Below, piece by piece: positions 12,852-24,570 of a stretch of 64,000 bases of DNA. The stretch's first letter is position 1; each line of letters begins with the position of its first letter. This DNA comes from Azadirachta indica. Taxonomy: Eukaryota; Streptophyta; Magnoliopsida; Sapindales; Meliaceae. The position numbers and the translations under genes are program-made. The DNA lies in assembly GCA_022749755.1 (NCBI GenBank), contig CM040442.1, positions 18,636,457 through 18,700,456 of the forward strand, in the 5' to 3' direction. Under the pieces are notes generated by a model. It had not been told where the DNA came from. It saw nothing but the letters and a program-made list of their open reading frames with translations, and searched no databases.

Positions 12852-12948
12852 TGTCTTAATGGCAGGGGGGTTTAAGGGTATTTTGATCCATAAAGGGTAT
12901 TAAGTCAAGTCAGATTCTATCGCGAAAAGGGGTAATGGTGTTTTCTCC
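12852..12948 (-). repeat. MULE right terminal inverted repeat
   Basis: This is the inverted partner of 7,524-7,617. It keeps the cagattctat block that reads atagaatctg on the other strand, and ends ttttctcc at 12,948, followed by the right target duplication tttgaaaaa. Confidence 0.82.
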
Positions 12949-12957
12949 TTTGAAAAA

Positions 12958-14320
12958 TTAATACAAGTAGAATTCTAATTGGAGCTAACCAAGCACTTAG
13001 CGGAATTCTAATTAAAGATAATTTAGAATTTTTTCTTAACTTTAATTTGGATAAAATAAGACTGCTTAAAAAAGACTCTTCATTAAGTCTAACCTTAATA
13101 ATAAATGTTAATTGAAGTTTTATGAATTTGAAATTTATCCTTTATCTTTTGGATCATTTTTGTTTAATATAGGTCCAAATAACTATTCTACCGGACTAAT
13201 ATACAAGTGAAAATCGACTGAATTTGGAAGTTGGAAAAGCTGGCCAAAATTACTCAAAATGCCGCAACTATAAACAGGGATGGAGCTATGTAGGGACAAT
13301 AAGGGGTAGACACCCAAGAGGCTTTTCTTTTGCTGTTGAAGTCATAGCCAATATGTGTACAACATTTAGACTTTTTCTTTTTGTGGTGGGATGGGATTTA
13401 AACTAGGTTGTTTGTTAGCCAAGATACCTTCCTTATCTTAAATTGTTGACCACACTTGATCACTTAACCAGAAACTACTTGAACCCTTAACAGCTTGCAT
13501 CTTATGAGCCTTTATGTTATGTTTCTTTATGGTGAGCCTAGGATGAAGTATTTAAGAAGACATATAAAAGACAATTTCTTATGTATGAAATGGAAATGTC
13601 ATGAATTAATCATTGAATTTTATATTTTTCTATTAAACTTTTTCCTTAATCTCATAATCAAGTGAAGTCACCATCTATGAAGAATATTTATCTCCTTCAT
13701 AACTATAAATTTATAGGATATGGTCTAGATCATATTAGACATGTGTGCAATTTTGGCTTAATTAATGTTTGAACTTTCTTAAAAATTTTCAAAGTATGTA
13801 AAAGTAGCTAGTCCATCATTCCATGATCAATGTATACAGGAGTGATTACCAAAAATTGCATAGAAAGATAAAGGATGAAATATATAAGATGTTTTTAGTC
13901 AGAGAAAACTAACCTAATACTAAAGAAGTACCTAGACAAAGTAAACCTAGTCTTGTTCTCCTACATCCTTGGAACTATCCAATTGTGCAACTATGTTTAA
14001 TAGTAGAGAGCAATTCAAGTGCTAGGAAACTACAATCTAGCATCCAAACAACTTCATGCAGTTGTCTATGCAATATACTACACTGTCCCACTTCTCTTTT
14101 AGTCAGTTGTTCCAAGTTCGGTACTCAATTTTCTTCACCACATTTCTAATGATAAGTTTCTAATCTAATAGTTCTTACTTTTTCATAATTTAAGCTACTT
14201 ATTTATATCCCTTGCATGCATAACATTTTATGATTAGGCTTGTTAAATTGCTTAGAAAGTTCATTAGTAGTTTTCTATCTTTTCTTTAGGCATTAATTCA
14301 CTAATTTGGCTTTAATTCAG
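12958..14320. other. Intergenic, nothing recognised
   Basis: No gene, terminal repeat or tandem repeat could be supported here. A 60-codon frame at 13,224-13,406 has no family resemblance and no supporting context. If the WAT1 exon at 14,321 once belonged to a nearby gene, its earlier exons should lie here, but I could not recognise them. Confidence 0.5.
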
Positions 14321-14473
14321 GCACTTGTAGGGACTATTGCACAACTGGAATATTGCCTGGTGGCTACATAAGAAGGGTCCTGTCTTTGTTGCCTCTTTAA
14401 GCCTTTTGGAACTATTGCCATTGTAGTGATCATGGTGATTATGTTCCTTGGCAAAACCCCTCATCTTGGCAAG
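14321..14473 (+). pseudogene. WAT1/MtN21-type (EamA) transporter exon relic
   Basis: The segment follows a credible acceptor (ttaattcag at 14,312-14,320). In one frame it reads WWLHKKGPVFVASLS and in the next frame LFKPFGTIAIVVIMVIMFLG followed by KTPHLGK. Together these match the late transmembrane helices of plant WAT1-related proteins, which have a conserved KGPVFVA...FKPL...I.A..MG.IFLGD..HLGS pattern. The two parts are in different frames, so a small indel has broken the exon, and no other exons were recognised. Intact family members are ten-helix EamA transporters of the vacuolar or plasma membrane. This is a short similarity seen by eye and could be a captured gene fragment. Confidence 0.5.
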
Positions 14474-15364
14474 TAAATGACATTCTACATTTTGACTATT
14501 AGCTTTTGTTTTCTACACAATGGCCGCCAAGAAACAGATCTCTATCACTTTCATTAATATTGAGTTCTTATTAATATTTAGATGCTAAATCATCTCTCAT
14601 GTTTCTTCACTAATCTTGTTGTCATCCTTAAAAGTATATGGATAGTGCCATAAATATATGTATAATCTTTATGCAATGCAATTTGATTGGAGCTATGGTA
14701 ATCGCTTTTGTATGCTTGTAATATGGGGACAAGCCAAAGAAAATAACAAAATTTAGGGGTTACAACCAAACTAAAGGATTTAGTTAGGCTATTTTTGATG
14801 ATCCTAAAGAAAAAACAAAAGATAAATGTTGCACAGCAGAATGAACAGACCCAATTCAAGAATATATTTCAATGGAACAATCTAAGCCTTCATGAATTGA
14901 AACTAACTGAAAATTAGTCAATAATAAGAAATCACAGAGAAAGAATGAAAACATGCCAAAAAAATGTATTAAGAACACGCGATATAAGTGATTCAGCTGA
15001 AATGGCTTACATCCATTGTCAAACTAGCTCAAAGGGATTTTCCACTATCAAGAAAAAAGATTATAAGCTCTCATTTACAAGATCTCAAGAAACTTCAAAG
15101 TCCCTCTTGAATACAATCTTGTGAAGTCTTAGCTTTCTCTTTCTTAGTTTCTAAATCTAAAAATAGTGTTAACTTCTCTTTTGGAAGACTAAGACTTTAT
15201 GTATACATATGTGTCAATAATAAAATAACGAATTCTATTATTTAGCTTCTAACTAACTCTCACACTTTCATGGTACTAGTCAGTTGCAGTTCCCCTCGCA
15301 TCAATCTTGAACTTCACCTAACTAAAAAACTTCTAACCAATCTTAAACTTATCACCTTACCTGA
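14474..15364. other. Intergenic, nothing recognised
   Basis: AT-rich sequence up to the insertion site of the next retrotransposon. No gene seen. The sequence bordering the retrotransposon on both sides (ctaacc, ttacctgaac, tcaacctagcc) is similarly C-rich, so the host sequence may itself be an old repeat. Confidence 0.45.
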
Positions 15365-15369
15365 ACTTT

Positions 15370-15600
15370 TGATGTAGGACGACTTGAGTCTTTTTATTTT
15401 TATTTAATATATTTTTTTTTAATTTTTACTTTCCTTATTTTGGTAGGATTTTATTTTTCATTTTTTTTAAGTTGACTTAGGTTTTCTCCATTATAACAAG
15501 GAAGCTTGTAGTATTGTTTAATCATCTATTATTCAATAAAATTTATTCAAAAACTTTTGAAACTTTGATTTCGTTTATCTCAATGTTTTTCGCTTTATCA
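15370..15600 (+). repeat. Left LTR of the gypsy element
   Basis: A 231-bp LTR that starts tgatgtaggacgacttgagt and ends cgctttatca. It shares the catctatta/caataaaatttattca block with the right LTR. Its TATA region reads attataacaaggaagctt, where the right LTR keeps attataaatagagagctt. Confidence 0.9.
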
Positions 15601-15654
15601 ATGGTGCATAATAGCGATATAGGAAGCAACCATCGCACTGACAATGTACAGGGG

Positions 15655-18600
15655 ATACATGAATTAACAATGGAGACTATTCATGCAATAGCCATGGAAG
15701 CCAAAAGGGCAACTTCAAGGAATTCACTCAAACTCTTTGTCAAGAATTGACAAATTTTGATCAAAGATTGGAAAGGCTAGAACTAGGCGGCAACAAGATA
15801 GTTGGATATAAGCGTAGGACAAAAAGGATCTTGCCCTGTGGTCTGACGCTAATGCTGCAACCACTTAGCATTATTCAAGACAGAACTCAGCGAGATAAAG
15901 ATTCAGAGGAAGACATAATTGACCAGGTTTTGTTAGGACACGTGGAAGTGGGAATTATGGTGGTTATAAGATAAACCTAGATCTTCTTATGTTTAAAGAG
16001 AGTTGCACGTAGAAGACTTCCTTGATTAGTTGGCCAATGTAGAGAACTCTTTTAATTATATGGATATTCTTGATGAGAAGAAAGTGAAATTAGTAGTCAT
16101 GAGGTTAAAAAGCGGTGCATCCGCTTGGTGGAAGAAGGTTCAGAATAAATGACAGTGTAAAGAAAAAGACACAATAAGGTCTTGGGAGCACATGAAACAA
16201 AAGATGAAAGCTCAAGATTTACTCTCTCATTATGAGCAAGATTTATTCAAGCAGTTAAATAATTGCCAACAAAAAAATCATTTTGTTGATGATTATGTTA
16301 AAGAGTTTCATAGGTTATGTTATAGGAATAACTTGAAAAAGTTAAAATCGTAATTGCTTGCCAAATTCAGTGGAAGGTGTGAACTGACATGCTAGACCAG
16401 CTCGACATGTATACAATTTGGGATTTTTCTAAAGCTGTGAATAAGGCAAGACAGTTAAAGAGGCAATTAAAGTGACCTGTTATTAGATCACAAACTGTAG
16501 CACGACAATTTTTGACTTCACCAAATCAAGCACAAAAAAATAGAGATAATTTTGTGAAGATGGGCGAGGAGAAACCAGGCAAAGAGATAATTTTGCTAAC
16601 CTGCGAACTACTCAACAACAAGCTAGTAACCTGTATGCGAAGCCAATGCCAAACAAGTATTATAGTTGTCAAAGCCTACACATAGACCTAATGAATGTCC
16701 AGAATGAGGAAAAAATAAAGTGTGATGCATTATGTAAGGGTTGTAGTTGAATATAAAGAAGATGAATGTGAAGATGAGGAAGAGATTGATGTGGTTGATA
16801 ATGATGAAGAAGAAATCGTTTCTTATATTGTGCAGAAGCTATTATTGGCATCAAAAATATAAGAGAAGATGCAATGAGATAAGATTTTTCATATGAGAGG
16901 AACAATTAAAAATAAAGTGTGCAAGGTGATAATTGACAATGGCAGCAGGGAAAATATGGTCTTTACGGTATTAGTAAATGCTTTGGATTTACCCATGGAA
17001 AAACACTTGTCACCCTACAAAATTGGCTAGATCAAAAAGGGAACTGTAAGCGTGTAAGCTTCCTTTTTGGATTGGAAAAGTTAATAAAAGTGACGTGATG
17101 TGTGATGTTGTGGATATAAATGCATGCCATGTATTGCTAGGAAGGCCATAGAAATATGATGTTGATGTGATGCATAAGGGACAATGAAATATTTTTGAGT
17201 TTTGGTGGAATAGGAAGAAAATAGTACTAGTGCCAATGAGTGAAACTAAGGAGGTGTTAAAGGTCTCTAGAGTAGAAGGGACAAACTTTTTAACTCCAGT
17301 AGAAGGGACAAACTTTTTAACTCCAGTAGAAGGGCATATAAAGGAAGATTGTAAAGGTTGTATAAAGGTAGCAAAGAATGAAGAATTAAAACTGATGGTA
17401 GAGGTTCTAAAGGTCGTACAACCATTATTGTTTAAATTTTCTAACATAGCTCCAAAGGAGATGCCAAACGTGTTACCACCTATGCGAGATATACAACATA
17501 GCATTGATTTTGTGCTAAAACTAGTTATCCTAACTTGCCACATTATAGAATGAGTCCTAAGGAGCATGAGATTTTGTAGAAGCAGATGGATAAGCTGCTT
17601 AAGAAGGAGTTTATTCGGGAGAACGAAAGCCCTTGTGTAATTCCCGTGCTTTTAGTCTTTAACAAGGATGGTAGTTGTTAGATGTCCAAGGATAATAGAG
17701 CAATCAACAAAATAACTATTACATATTAGTTTCTAATCCCGCGGTTACAGCATATACTAGACCAGCTTAAGGAAGCAAAGGTATTTTCTAAAATTGACTT
17801 GCATAGCGATTCCCATCAATGTCACATCAAACCTTCAGATGAATGAAAAACAACATTTAAGACAAAATAGGGATTATATGAATAAATGGTAATGCTTTTC
17901 AGTTTGTCGAATGTGCTAAGCATATTTATGCAACTTATGAATCAGGTATTGAAACATTTCGCTTTCAAGTTTGTTGTCATATACTTTGAGGACATCTTAA
18001 TTTATAATACTGATGAAGAGAGTCATTTAGTGCATTTTAGGGAGGTGCTCAAAGCACTCAGGTAGACTAAGTTGTTTGTCAACTTAAAGAAGTGTAATTT
18101 TATGCAGCAAAATTTAGTATTTTTTCGGTTTGTAGTTGGTACTGACGGCATTACAGCTGATGAGTTTAAGGTTAAGATAATTCGAGATTGGCTTATAGCA
18201 AAGACTATCAGTAAAGTAAGGAGCTTTCACAAATTAGGAATATTTTATCATTAGTTCATTCATAATTTTAGCACCATCATAGCACCTATTATTAAGTGCA
18301 TGAAGAAGGACAAATTTAATTAGGGTAATGAACAAGATAGGAGTTTTATTAGCTTGAAGGAAAAATTTTGTACGACTCTTATGTTGGCATTAGCTAACTT
18401 TGACAAGATATTTAAGGTGAAGTGTGATGCTTTAGGATAGGTATTAATGCTGTTCTCATTCAAAAGGGTAGGTCTATAGAGTATTTAGGTGAAAAGTTGA
18501 GTGATGTTAAGTAGGAGTGGTCTACATATGACTAAGAATTCTATGCAATGTTTAGGGCATTGATGCATTAAGAGCATTACTTAATTCAAAGGAGTTTGTG

Positions 18601-19960
18601 CTTTATAGTGATCCTAAGCATTGAAGTATATTGATAGTCAGCATCATTTGAATAAAATGCATGCTAGGTAGATGTCATTTATGTAGAAATCTATGTTTTT
18701 ATTGAAGTATAAGTCTGGGCAACAGAATAAGGCAGTTGATGCATTGACTAGTGAGCTACTTTGCTGGTGACATTGAGTAATGAGATAATTCGGTTTGAGG
18801 TAGTGAAAGAGCAGTATGCAACTGATGCATATTTTCACACAATTTAGCATCAATGGAACCACAATTAGGGGCAGCAAATTTTCTTATTCATGATGGTTAT
18901 CTATTTAAAGCCAACAAGTTATGCATTCCTCATTGTTCATTACAAGAGCAGTTAATACGGGAATTACATGGTGGTAGTTTGGCTCATCATGTGGGGCGAG
19001 ACAAGATGGTAGTTTTGGTACAAGAAAGGTACTATTAGCTGCAAATTAAATGAGATGTAGGAAGAATTATGCAAAAGTGCCAAGTGTGCGAAGTTGCTAA
19101 AGGAGAAGTTCAAAACACTAGATTATATATGCCATTGCCCGTGCCTGAAAATATTTGGGAGGATTTGTTGATGGATTTTGTGTTAGGATTACTGCGTACC
19201 CAATGAAAAAATGATTCTGTTATTGTGAATCATTTTTCAAAGATGGCACATTTTATTACTTGCAAGAAAATTGGTGATATAACTCATGTTGCGAGACTAT
19301 ACTTTAAGGAAATGGTTCATCTACATGGCATTCCTAAGTCCATTACTTCATATACAAATGTCAAATTTCTCAATCATTTTTGGTATACTTTATAGAAAAA
19401 TTTGATACATAATTGCAATATAGTAACGCTTTTCATTCTTAAACTGATAGACAAACAAAGGTGGTCAATAAACATTAGGAAACATGTTGTGTTGTATTTT
19501 TGAAGAGAAGACTAAGTAATGGGATACAGTGTTGCCAAGGTAGAATTTGCTTATAATAGTACAATGAATCATTCGACTGGCAAAACTCCTTTCAAAGCGG
19601 TTTATTTGCAACCACCCCGTCATATATTAGACCTAATAACTTTACCATTTTTGCCAAGGATTAGCAAGGCTACAGAAAACATGGCAGAGAAGGTACAGAA
19701 AATATAGGAGGAGGTTCATGCTAACTTGGAAGCTACCAACGAGAAATAAAAACAAGATGTAGATCAACATCGATAACAAAGGGTGTTCTAGAAAGGCGAT
19801 CTTGTAATGCTTATTTGCGCAAAAGTCAGTTTCTTGGGATTCGTAACAAATTGCAGAATAGAAGTGTGGTCCATTTCAAATTACAAGGAAGATTAATGAT
19901 AATGCTTGTATGTTATAGCTTTCGAATGATTAAAATATCTCAAACACTTTTAATGTAGCA
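15655..19960 (+). pseudogene. gag-pol pseudogene of the gypsy element
   Basis: All domains are recognisable but interrupted by stops and frame changes. Gag (about 15,650-16,480) reads MDILDEKKVKLVVMRLKSGA followed by SAWWKKVQ. Protease is near 16,930 with IIDNGS where the active motif is normally DSG. Reverse transcriptase spans 17,540-18,110 with YFEDILIYN where YVDD or YFDD is expected, so a catalytic Asp is replaced by Glu. RNase H is at 18,250-18,640. Integrase fragments run from 18,890 to 19,760. Intact proteins would copy the element RNA into DNA in cytoplasmic particles and insert it in the nucleus. The element cannot move on its own. Long antisense frames, such as the one at 17,010-17,567, are shadows of this gene. 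Confidence 0.88.
17274..17333 (+). repeat. 27-bp in-frame duplication inside the gypsy polyprotein region
   Basis: Two exact tandem copies of a 27-bp unit containing gaagggacaaactttttaac, followed by the start of a third. It encodes VEGTNFLTP twice between the protease and reverse transcriptase regions. The copies are identical in an otherwise decayed element, so the duplication is more recent than most of the decay. Confidence 0.85.
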
Positions 19961-20039
19961 GACATATACAAGTATCGTGAAGATGAAGTGTTATACCTAA
20001 AGAACTTGAGAATAAGTTAGCTTCCAAGTGGCAGGGAAT

Positions 20040-20266
20040 TGATGTAGGATGACTTGAGTCTTTTTATTTTTATTTAATATATTTTTTTAATTCTTAGTTT
20101 CTTTATTTTGGTAGGATTTTATTTTTCCTTTAATGAGTTGACCTAGGTTTTCTCTATTATAAATAGAGAGCTTATAGTATTGTTTAATCATCTATCATTT
20201 AATAAAATTTATTCAGAAACTTTTAAAACTTTGATTTCGTTTATCTTCACATTTTCCACTTTGTCA
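20040..20266 (+). repeat. Right LTR of the gypsy element
   Basis: A 227-bp LTR that starts tgatgtaggatgacttgagt and ends actttgtca. It keeps a TATA-like attataaatagagagctt at about 20,157. A purine tract lies just upstream. Confidence 0.9.
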
Positions 20267-20271
20267 ACTTC

Positions 20272-21159
20272 ACTCAACCTAGCCTGATCTAACTTCTTCA
20301 GGTCATTAGTTCTCATAACAAACTCTTATTCTTGAGCTCAGTCTTATGACCCAGGTGTTCAGCTCAGCTATCTAAACTTTTGCACACCTGACCTAACCTC
20401 AAATTTAGATTAGGAATTATTGATTTCTGAATCACAACTAACAATACATAAACACATTGATTGTAAGATATGTAACTTAATGTATAAGAGTTGAGGATGA
20501 TTTCATGTGGAAGTAGTTGCCTTTTAGGCAACAAAATCAATTAAATTTCTTATAACTCTATTACGAAAAGAAGAAAGTTTTAGAATGTTTCTTTTAGTTT
20601 AGAGCATTTTCTCTTCACAACTTTGAAAACTAGAACATTATTATTAATCAAAAAGTTGAATTTTTCTTGTGAATTTTTCCTTCAAGAAGCCTTTAATGGA
20701 GGCTACATATCCCATGCATTACTACTCCATATTTCTAAAAGGTACAGCATATGAGACAATTTGTCCTATCCATATGATTTGAATCTAACAATAGAAACAT
20801 TTTAAAGTTCTGGGTTAAAGAATCCAATGCCTTTTTGCTGTAATAGCTCAGCAATTAAGGTAAAGCTAGTAATCCCTTAAAAGAATTTTTATCCTATGTT
20901 TAGGCTAAGATATCATATGCTTACCCTAGTACATGTTATTGTTCTTCAATTTATAGTAATATATTTATTTTGATGTGCCTTCGCAAATTTATATAAATGC
21001 AACATATTTAGAATAAATGGCTGCGCCACCTTTCCTTGATTCCAACTTAATTATTATATGTATGCATATGCTTGTATGTATATAGCATATGTATACATAT
21101 AAATAATTGGCATCAAAGTAGTAGAATTCTTTATTATTCAATCGATGAAAATTGTTCTA
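20272..21159. other. Intergenic, nothing recognised
   Basis: AT-rich sequence without a supportable gene or repeat. A short alternating run (tatgcatatgcttgtatgta and what follows, about 21,060-21,100) is simple sequence. Confidence 0.5.
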
Positions 21160-22010
21160 GGCTACTTAATCTGCAAAAAGTAAGTAACAAGGGTTGAGCC
21201 ATCAACTTTGTAAGAAATGTCATTCATAATACATGTATAGGTTTCCTTTTCTTAATAATCATAAAATATTCACAAACCTTTAATGATATAATCAAGTAAT
21301 CTCAAGTTGACTATTTCAAAATGTAAGATTTAAAAATAAAATCACTATTTAGAAAGTATCACTTACAATAATTAACTGTAATGACAAAATGTTCATCTCA
21401 TAAAAGTATTTATAGAAAATGTATTTATATCGCTCATGTTACACAATGTCACCTATACCTTGAGTGACCTGATAATGATAGAGTCATATAATATGCACAT
21501 TCAAAACATAATCCCAACTAGTCCAAACACAAGTATCAACTGCAATCAAACAAAATCAATATCAGAATTAGGAGCAAAATACTATGAACAAATGAGCCAA
21601 ATTATTTTTGTTTCATAAAGTGGATAAATATTTATAGCAAATATAATAGCTTGCATTAATACATACTTAATAAAATCATTTGCAGATAAGTTTTCAAGAT
21701 GAGATCAATGTTATCAAAAATCCTTTAATAAATATAGGGAGACAAATTATAAAATTCGATACCATAACTTCTTTTAATGATAAAAGTTTCAGGATATTTG
21801 TAAAACATTAAAATAAATAGATGTTTTACATAAAAGATACTTATGTTGTAAAAGAAACTTATATACACCATGAATGACATTACTTACCTCAATCGAAGCA
21901 CAAGTATTAGGTTACTTACATTCGTTTGAAGATTTCAAACTCCTTATATGATAAAGGGCACTTAGTATACCACATACACAAAAATCCCAAAATTTTAAAG
22001 ATAACCTAAA
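21160..22010 (+). mobile_element. LTR fragment, same family as 63,355-64,000
   Basis: The block around 21,175-21,235 (gggttgagccatcaactttg, then taagaaatgtcatt) matches the block at about 63,840-63,890 (ggggtgagtcattaactcga, then taagtaatgtcatt), in the same orientation and with the same spacing. In the second locus this block follows an LTR start (tgtaacatctcaaatcc). This copy is therefore probably the later part of the same LTR, without its 5' end. No coding sequence is attached. Confidence 0.45.
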
Positions 22011-22224
22011 GGGAGAATGTCTAATTCCTCCCTGTTGGTAGACCTTGATGTGAACAAAGTTGTGCAACCATATATACAAGAGAGAGAACTCTCACATGGG
22101 CTTAGAGGGTCTCAAGGGCAACATTAAAATGATGCGAATGAAGCTACACAACCACAAGTACAAGAAGAAGAACTAGGTCAAGACTTAACAAATTTGCATC
22201 TTGAAAATTTTGGGATTTTGTATC

Positions 22225-22363
22225 ATATTTGGTGTTAGGTTTTGTCACATCATTGTTAAGGTTCAATATCACGTTGGTGTTGGGTTTTGCCACCTCGTTG
22301 GCAAGGTTCAATATAATGTTTGGCGTTGAGTTTTGTCGCTTCGCTTGCAAGGTTCATATTATA
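22225..22363. repeat. Three-copy tandem repeat, 45-46 bp
   Basis: Copies beginning ggtgttaggttttgtcac, ggtgttgggttttgccac and ggcgttgagttttgtcgc start at 22,231, 22,276 and 22,322. Each ends with aaggttca. The minus-strand frame at 22,144-22,350, with its repeated ANEVAKPNTN-like peptide, is a by-product. This repeat is unrelated in sequence to the 47-bp array at the window start. Confidence 0.8.
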
Positions 22364-22371
22364 TCTATACC

Positions 22372-23990
22372 CATATAACTCCTTATTATTTCCATAATAC
22401 CCTGTATTCCTCTTGTATTAGTTATAATAACATGTGAGTCCCTATAGTTTAGTCTATTAACTTAAATAGTCTTAATGATTTTAAAAATAACCATAAAAAT
22501 TCTAACTTATTAAAAAATAATAACTATACTCTTACATAATAGTAATTAAAAAAATTATTTTTAACTCATAATTGAAAATAAATATTAAAATAAAAATATA
22601 TTTTATTTTTACAACGTATTGATAACTAATTTATAAATTATCTTTTGAATATAAATTTATTTAAACTTTAAATTTCCTTTTAACTTGATATTCATAAATT
22701 GAAAGATCAATTTTATAATTTTTAAAATAAATAAAATAATAACATTTTATTTATTTTGAAATTATGAAATTGATCTTTCAATTTTTTTAATATTTTGATA
22801 AATTTATTTTGATAAAAATTTTAAATTTTTATTCAAAGAATAATTCATAATATTATATTTAATATTTATAAAAAAAATATATTAATTATATTGACTAACA
22901 CATATGAATAACAATATATTTAAAATATATATATCATATTATTACTATTACATATACAAATCTATGTATATAAATTGATATAATAATGTTATATTATATT
23001 ATCATATATTCTACATTTTCATAAAAAATTTTATTTGAAGTATTTTTTTAGTCGTAGAATCCATTCTTTTAGTTTTAAATATCATTCTTTTTTTAGTTAT
23101 GAAACTCATTATTGTTTCAAATTTTAAAAAATAATTAATGACATATGAATTCCTAAAATTTGACCCATTAACCTAATTAATATTGAACTATTAATATATT
23201 GAAAAATAAATAAACTTGTATTTTCATTACAATATCTTAGCAAATATTTAGTTATGTGTTATAAAATAAAATATATTATTATTTTAATATTCAATTAGGA
23301 GTTAGAAATGTTCATAAAAAGGCCCAATTTAATAAAAAGAACAAATATATCCTTATTTAATAATAATTAACTAAACAATTAATAATAGTTTAGCTAAAAA
23401 AATAAATAAAATATTCAATATATGATTTATTTTATTTATTTTCTAATACCTATGAAGTATTGAATTGTTAATACATTGCAAAATTTTATAATTATTTTAT
23501 AGAACAATAGTGATGATTATATATCATTATAAGTATTGTATTGTAATATATTTTTTTTTTAGATCAATATTTATTTATGAATTATCAATATTGTATTATA
23601 ATATATTTTTTTTATATATTAGTATTTATTTGTGATTTATTTTATTTATTTTCTAATATCTAATTAATATTGAATTGTTAGTATATCGTAAAATAAGCAA
23701 ACTTATATTTTAATTATAATCTATTAACAAATACTTAGTTTTCAATGTGTTATAAAATAAAATATATTATTATTTTTTTAATTAGAAATTAAAAATAATT
23801 TTTTAGTTAATTACTATTATATAAAAGTATAATTATTTTTTTTAATAATTCAATATTTTTATACGTATTTTTAAAATTATTTAAGTTAATAGGCTAAACT
23901 TTAAGGACTCACATATTATTATACTTAATCCTGTCAACTAACATGATAAGAATTCAGAGTATTATGGAAATAACAGGAGGATATTACATC
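22372..23990. mobile_element. AT-rich element with ~200-bp terminal inverted repeats
   Basis: The left end (ttatttccataataccctg, then taacatgtgagtccctatag, then attaacttaaata) reappears as the reverse complement of the right end (ttatttccataatactctg, then taatatgtgagtccttaaag, then attaacttaaata). The match extends about 200 bp into each side, to about 22,575 and 23,765. The interior is over 80% A+T and noncoding. It contains a direct duplication (23,178-23,300 and 23,665-23,790) and an internal hairpin. Superfamily is uncertain. A clean target duplication was not found, so the outer limits are good to about 15 bp. Confidence 0.75.
22696..22784. repeat. Perfect-looking 41-bp-arm hairpin
   Basis: The left arm begins aaattgaaagatcaatttta and the right arm ends gatctttcaattt. 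The arms are about 41 bp with two or three mismatches and a loop of about six bases. It lies inside the long-inverted-repeat element near its left end. Confidence 0.8.
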
Positions 23991-24570
23991 AAAGAATAGA
24001 AGGGAATCGGGCATTCTCTCTACCATAAACTACATATTTTAAAACCTAAAATTAACTTTTCATACGTCCTGTTCCTGGTTTCTTTTCTGACCATCCTAAA
24101 CTCCAAGATTTTTATCTCTCAAATTACAAATTAAATTGACCCAAAAAAATCATATATAAAAGTTTCATCTCATTTGGTTCAAAAACATTTTCTAAACAAT
24201 TTAAAATTTTCTAAACAATTGAGTTTCCATTCAACAGAAATCCATCCAAAGTATTACCGTTTTACAATATTTTCAATAAAAAATTCATAACTATTTTTAT
24301 GATTATTCAAAAATTACAAAATTTGTAGAACAACTACTAGACACATAGGATTAACCATGATACTAAATTTTATAATTTTTAAAAATCATTTTGCCACTTA
24401 AATATTTTTTTCCTTGGGATAACATTGCAGAATTTTCAAATTTCTAGAACTTAAGTTAACTTCAAAAAATTATATAAATCTGAATTTTTAAAACCACTTA
24501 TGTGAATTCAAATTTAACAAAAAAAGGACTTGAATCCGGTCCTAATCATTTTTATCTTATACTTTTAAGG
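23991..24570. other. AT-rich intergenic, nothing recognised
   Basis: About 0.58 kb between two small transposons. No gene or repeat was found. Confidence 0.5.

Larger units (their letters stand above)
7524..12948 (-). mobile_element. Mutator-like element (MULE), 5.4 kb, decayed autonomous type
   Basis: The element is bounded by inverted repeats of about 95 bp (7,524-7,617 and 12,852-12,948) and a 9-bp target duplication. Shared terminal blocks include agaatctgacttgact, then aatacccc, then gatcaaaatacc. The interior holds a MuDR-type transposase on the minus strand (9,393-12,000) with many stops. The 1.8 kb between the left inverted repeat and the transposase 3' end, and the 0.85 kb between the transposase 5' end and the right inverted repeat, hold no recognisable gene. 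Element size, terminal structure and transposase order all fit an autonomous MULE that later decayed. Confidence 0.85.
15370..20266 (+). mobile_element. Ty3/gypsy LTR retrotransposon, complete but decayed
   Basis: Direct LTRs at 15,370-15,600 and 20,040-20,266 enclose gag, protease, reverse transcriptase, RNase H and integrase remnants in Ty3/gypsy order. The flanks acttt (15,365-15,369) and acttc (20,267-20,271) form a 4-of-5 target duplication. LTR ends are TGAT...ATCA (left) and TGAT...GTCA (right). The sequence after the left LTR (tggtgcataatagc) resembles a decayed initiator-Met tRNA primer site. A short purine tract (ggcaggga) precedes the right LTR. The LTRs differ by roughly 10% and every domain carries stops, so the insertion is old. 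Confidence 0.9.

Noticed and set aside
17010..17567. 185-codon minus-strand frame
   Set aside because: Antisense shadow of the gypsy pol region, partly produced by the 27-bp duplication.
22144..22350. 68-codon minus-strand frame with repeated peptide
   Set aside because: By-product of a three-copy 45-bp tandem repeat.
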